Shown here piece after piece: positions 61,985 to 64,000 of a stretch of 64,000 nucleotides of DNA (its first letter is position 1; each line of letters opens with the position of its first letter). The notes under the pieces were generated by a model, which was not told where the DNA came from, searched no databases, and was given only the letters and a program-made list of their open reading frames with translations. The stretch is from Gymnorhina tibicen (lineage: Eukaryota; Chordata; Aves; Passeriformes; Artamidae), in contig VXAZ01006886.1 in the NCBI GenBank assembly GCA_013399875.1, positions 2,493,288-2,557,287 on the forward strand, in the 5' to 3' direction. Position numbers and translations under genes: made by a program.

Positions 61985-64000
61985 CCACCAAAACCAGAAG
62001 AAAAGAGTAAGGTTTTCAAGATTTACCAGAAATATTTATAGAAAATAGGCTTTTTAAAAAGTATTTGTATTTTACCTCAGTGCTGTAAAGAATGCTGGAA
62101 AAGAACAGAATGAAAAAAACCCATTATATTTACCTAGTATTTGTGTAACAGTATCATTATGGTCTTACATTGGTTGTAAGCATTATATCTGTTGAGAAAG
62201 CTGATTTAGTTTTGAAAGCCGGTTTATTTTTTTAGAAGACTAAATCATGCTCTCAAGTTTTTAACTAACGTGTTAAAAAGAAATATTTCTGTGTTTTGAC
62301 AGCAAAGCCCGTTTCTTTGTGTTTGACTTTTGAAAGGAGCTCAGAGTGACTGTAGGAATCAGGCAACCTCCCTTTCCCTCGGTGAGGAGTGTAAATTGAG
62401 GATGATAATGTGCTGAGTCGCACCAGCCAAGCATCTGGACACGGGGTTTGTTCTATAAAGGACCCAGGCAAACCCAAGACCTGCTGCTCTGCAACACCTT
62501 GTGTGTGAAAGGGCCACTGCTGCCTGTGCACAGGGAGGAGAAAGCAGCTCATAGGGTGCCTGTAGGCCCCTTCGCTGTGCCTGTGACCAGCTGAGTGTCC
62601 CCTGCTCCGTGTGAGGAGGCAGCAAGGTCTGGTACAGCTTTGGCACATGTAAGGCAGGAAATTTCCCAGTAATGCACCACCGTAAAGAGGAGAAAACAGG
62701 GTTCGAATGCTCGCTCTGCTACTGACCTTAAACAAGTAATTTCCTATCTCTTTACTCCCTCTTCCGCTGCCCTACTCTGTTTTGAGTTCCAGTTATGGAG
62801 GGTGGGACGAGGGCTTGGAGCACCATCCACATATCAGTACAGCCTTTGGCATCAGTGGCTGTTGGACTGTGCTGTAGTGTCAGGATGCTACTGCTTTGTA
62901 AATAAGGTGTCACAGGAAATCCTGGCACCTGGCAAGGCAGGCTGTTCCTGTGCTTTAAACTGGTTGGGGACTTGAGCTCTCACTTACTTGGGATTTTCAT
63001 ATTTTTAGGGACAATAGTATGGAAATTCAGGACATGAAATCAGCCTTTGAGTTTGGAAAGGAAAAGCACGTCACATTTTCCAGCGTGTTGTGGAAAAAAA
63101 TACTCAGAGTATCCTTTTTATATAAAGTCCACTGCTAGAAGTAATTAAGTAATAACATCTGATGACACAAGGACTGTCATCTGTTTAAACTCAAAAAACT
63201 GGAAAGCTACAGGAGCCTGGATATCAGATAACAGGAATGCTGCGTGGTGGAGCTCCGCAGCAACTCCATTCTTGAGGTGGATGTGAATTAACAATGGAAA
63301 ATGCTAATTGCTAAAAATCTATGCATTCAGGAGAAAATAGACAACTGGCATGGGAATGGTTCTCAGCAGCCACAGGCCTCAGACTGGCACTGTTCCTCTG
63401 ATAGAGGTGGGATATCTTTGCCTTTCTAGGCACACAAACTACAGGAGAGTCAGGCCCTGTGTGCATTATCTGAACCCAGGCATGTATGCAGTCTTGGGAC
63501 ACGCTGAAGAATTTGCAACTTATTTTCTGAAAGTACTTAAATGAGTATTAGCCTTCCCAGTGAGCTTAATGACATTATTTATTTTATACAATAGCCTCAT
63601 GAGAACAGCCAATACTTTCGTTGTAATTAATTCATCTAATAGTTCAAAAATAATACACCCAGCAGCTTCAGGCTCCTGCCATTAAGACACAGTAAATGTT
63701 TAAGCTTGGCTTTTTTCATTTTACTACTTGATGTCAAAATACTTAAAATTGTTTTCTTCTTATAGCTAATATTAATTTTTTTTTTCTTTTTAATACCGTG
63801 GTCCTAATTGCAGAGAGTCATAAAGGAATGACAAAATATAGTGGAAAAAAAGGTTCTGATCGGATTATAAAGGCTAACAACTAACCAGCAAAGTGGAACT
63901 TTTTTTTAACACCATCCAATGATGTCACCAGTTTGAGGTTTCTCTGGGACTTTATTAAAATGTTTGTGACAGAGCCAATGTAAACCATCCTAAATCTAAC

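Larger units (their letters stand above)
57251..64000. other. Gene desert to the right edge
   Basis: AT-rich unique sequence with no gene recognised. It contains a 23-bp tandem duplication at 59249-59294 and an A-rich tract at 61952-61984. Complex stretches at 59380-59620 and 61560-61860 might be conserved but have no specific evidence. Confidence 0.6.

Overview
The window is nuclear DNA from a vertebrate, almost certainly a bird. Exons are short with GT/AG boundaries, repeat density is low, the interspersed repeats are 3' ends of CR1 LINEs, and there is a compact endogenous retrovirus. No prokaryotic features were seen.

Positions 1-10,050 hold two housekeeping genes arranged tail to tail. 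The last six exons of COPB2 (COPI coat subunit beta') run on the + strand and stop at 3288. MRPS22 (mitochondrial small-subunit ribosomal protein mS22) runs on the - strand, with seven coding exons between 9841 and 4166. Its first coding exon, which should carry the mitochondrial targeting sequence, could not be resolved. It should lie in a GC-rich stretch that contains the window's only N (10005). A CR1 copy (about 10050-10427) sits inside the MRPS22 promoter CpG island and splits it.

Positions 11-64 kb are a gene desert in which I found no convincing cellular coding exon. In other amniotes the interval on this side of MRPS22 leads toward FOXL2, so this is probably the MRPS22-proximal part of the FOXL2 regulatory landscape. 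That rests on conserved synteny, because FOXL2 itself is not in the window. The desert holds one recent retroviral insertion, two degraded CR1 scraps, a GATA microsatellite, a CpG-dense islet near 57.1 kb, a GC-rich but CpG-poor block near 39 kb, and several complex stretches that could be conserved non-coding elements.

The most distinctive item is a 2.66-kb non-autonomous endogenous retrovirus (22236-24895). It has 369-bp LTRs with five differences between them, a perfect 6-bp target-site duplication (ATTACT), a tRNA-Trp-like primer site and a polypurine tract. Inside, a Gag matrix-like reading frame is joined almost directly to an integrase core. Capsid, nucleocapsid, protease, reverse transcriptase, RNase H, the integrase zinc domain and env are all missing. 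The remaining integrase has lost its second catalytic aspartate and carries in-frame stops, so any mobility had to be supplied in trans.
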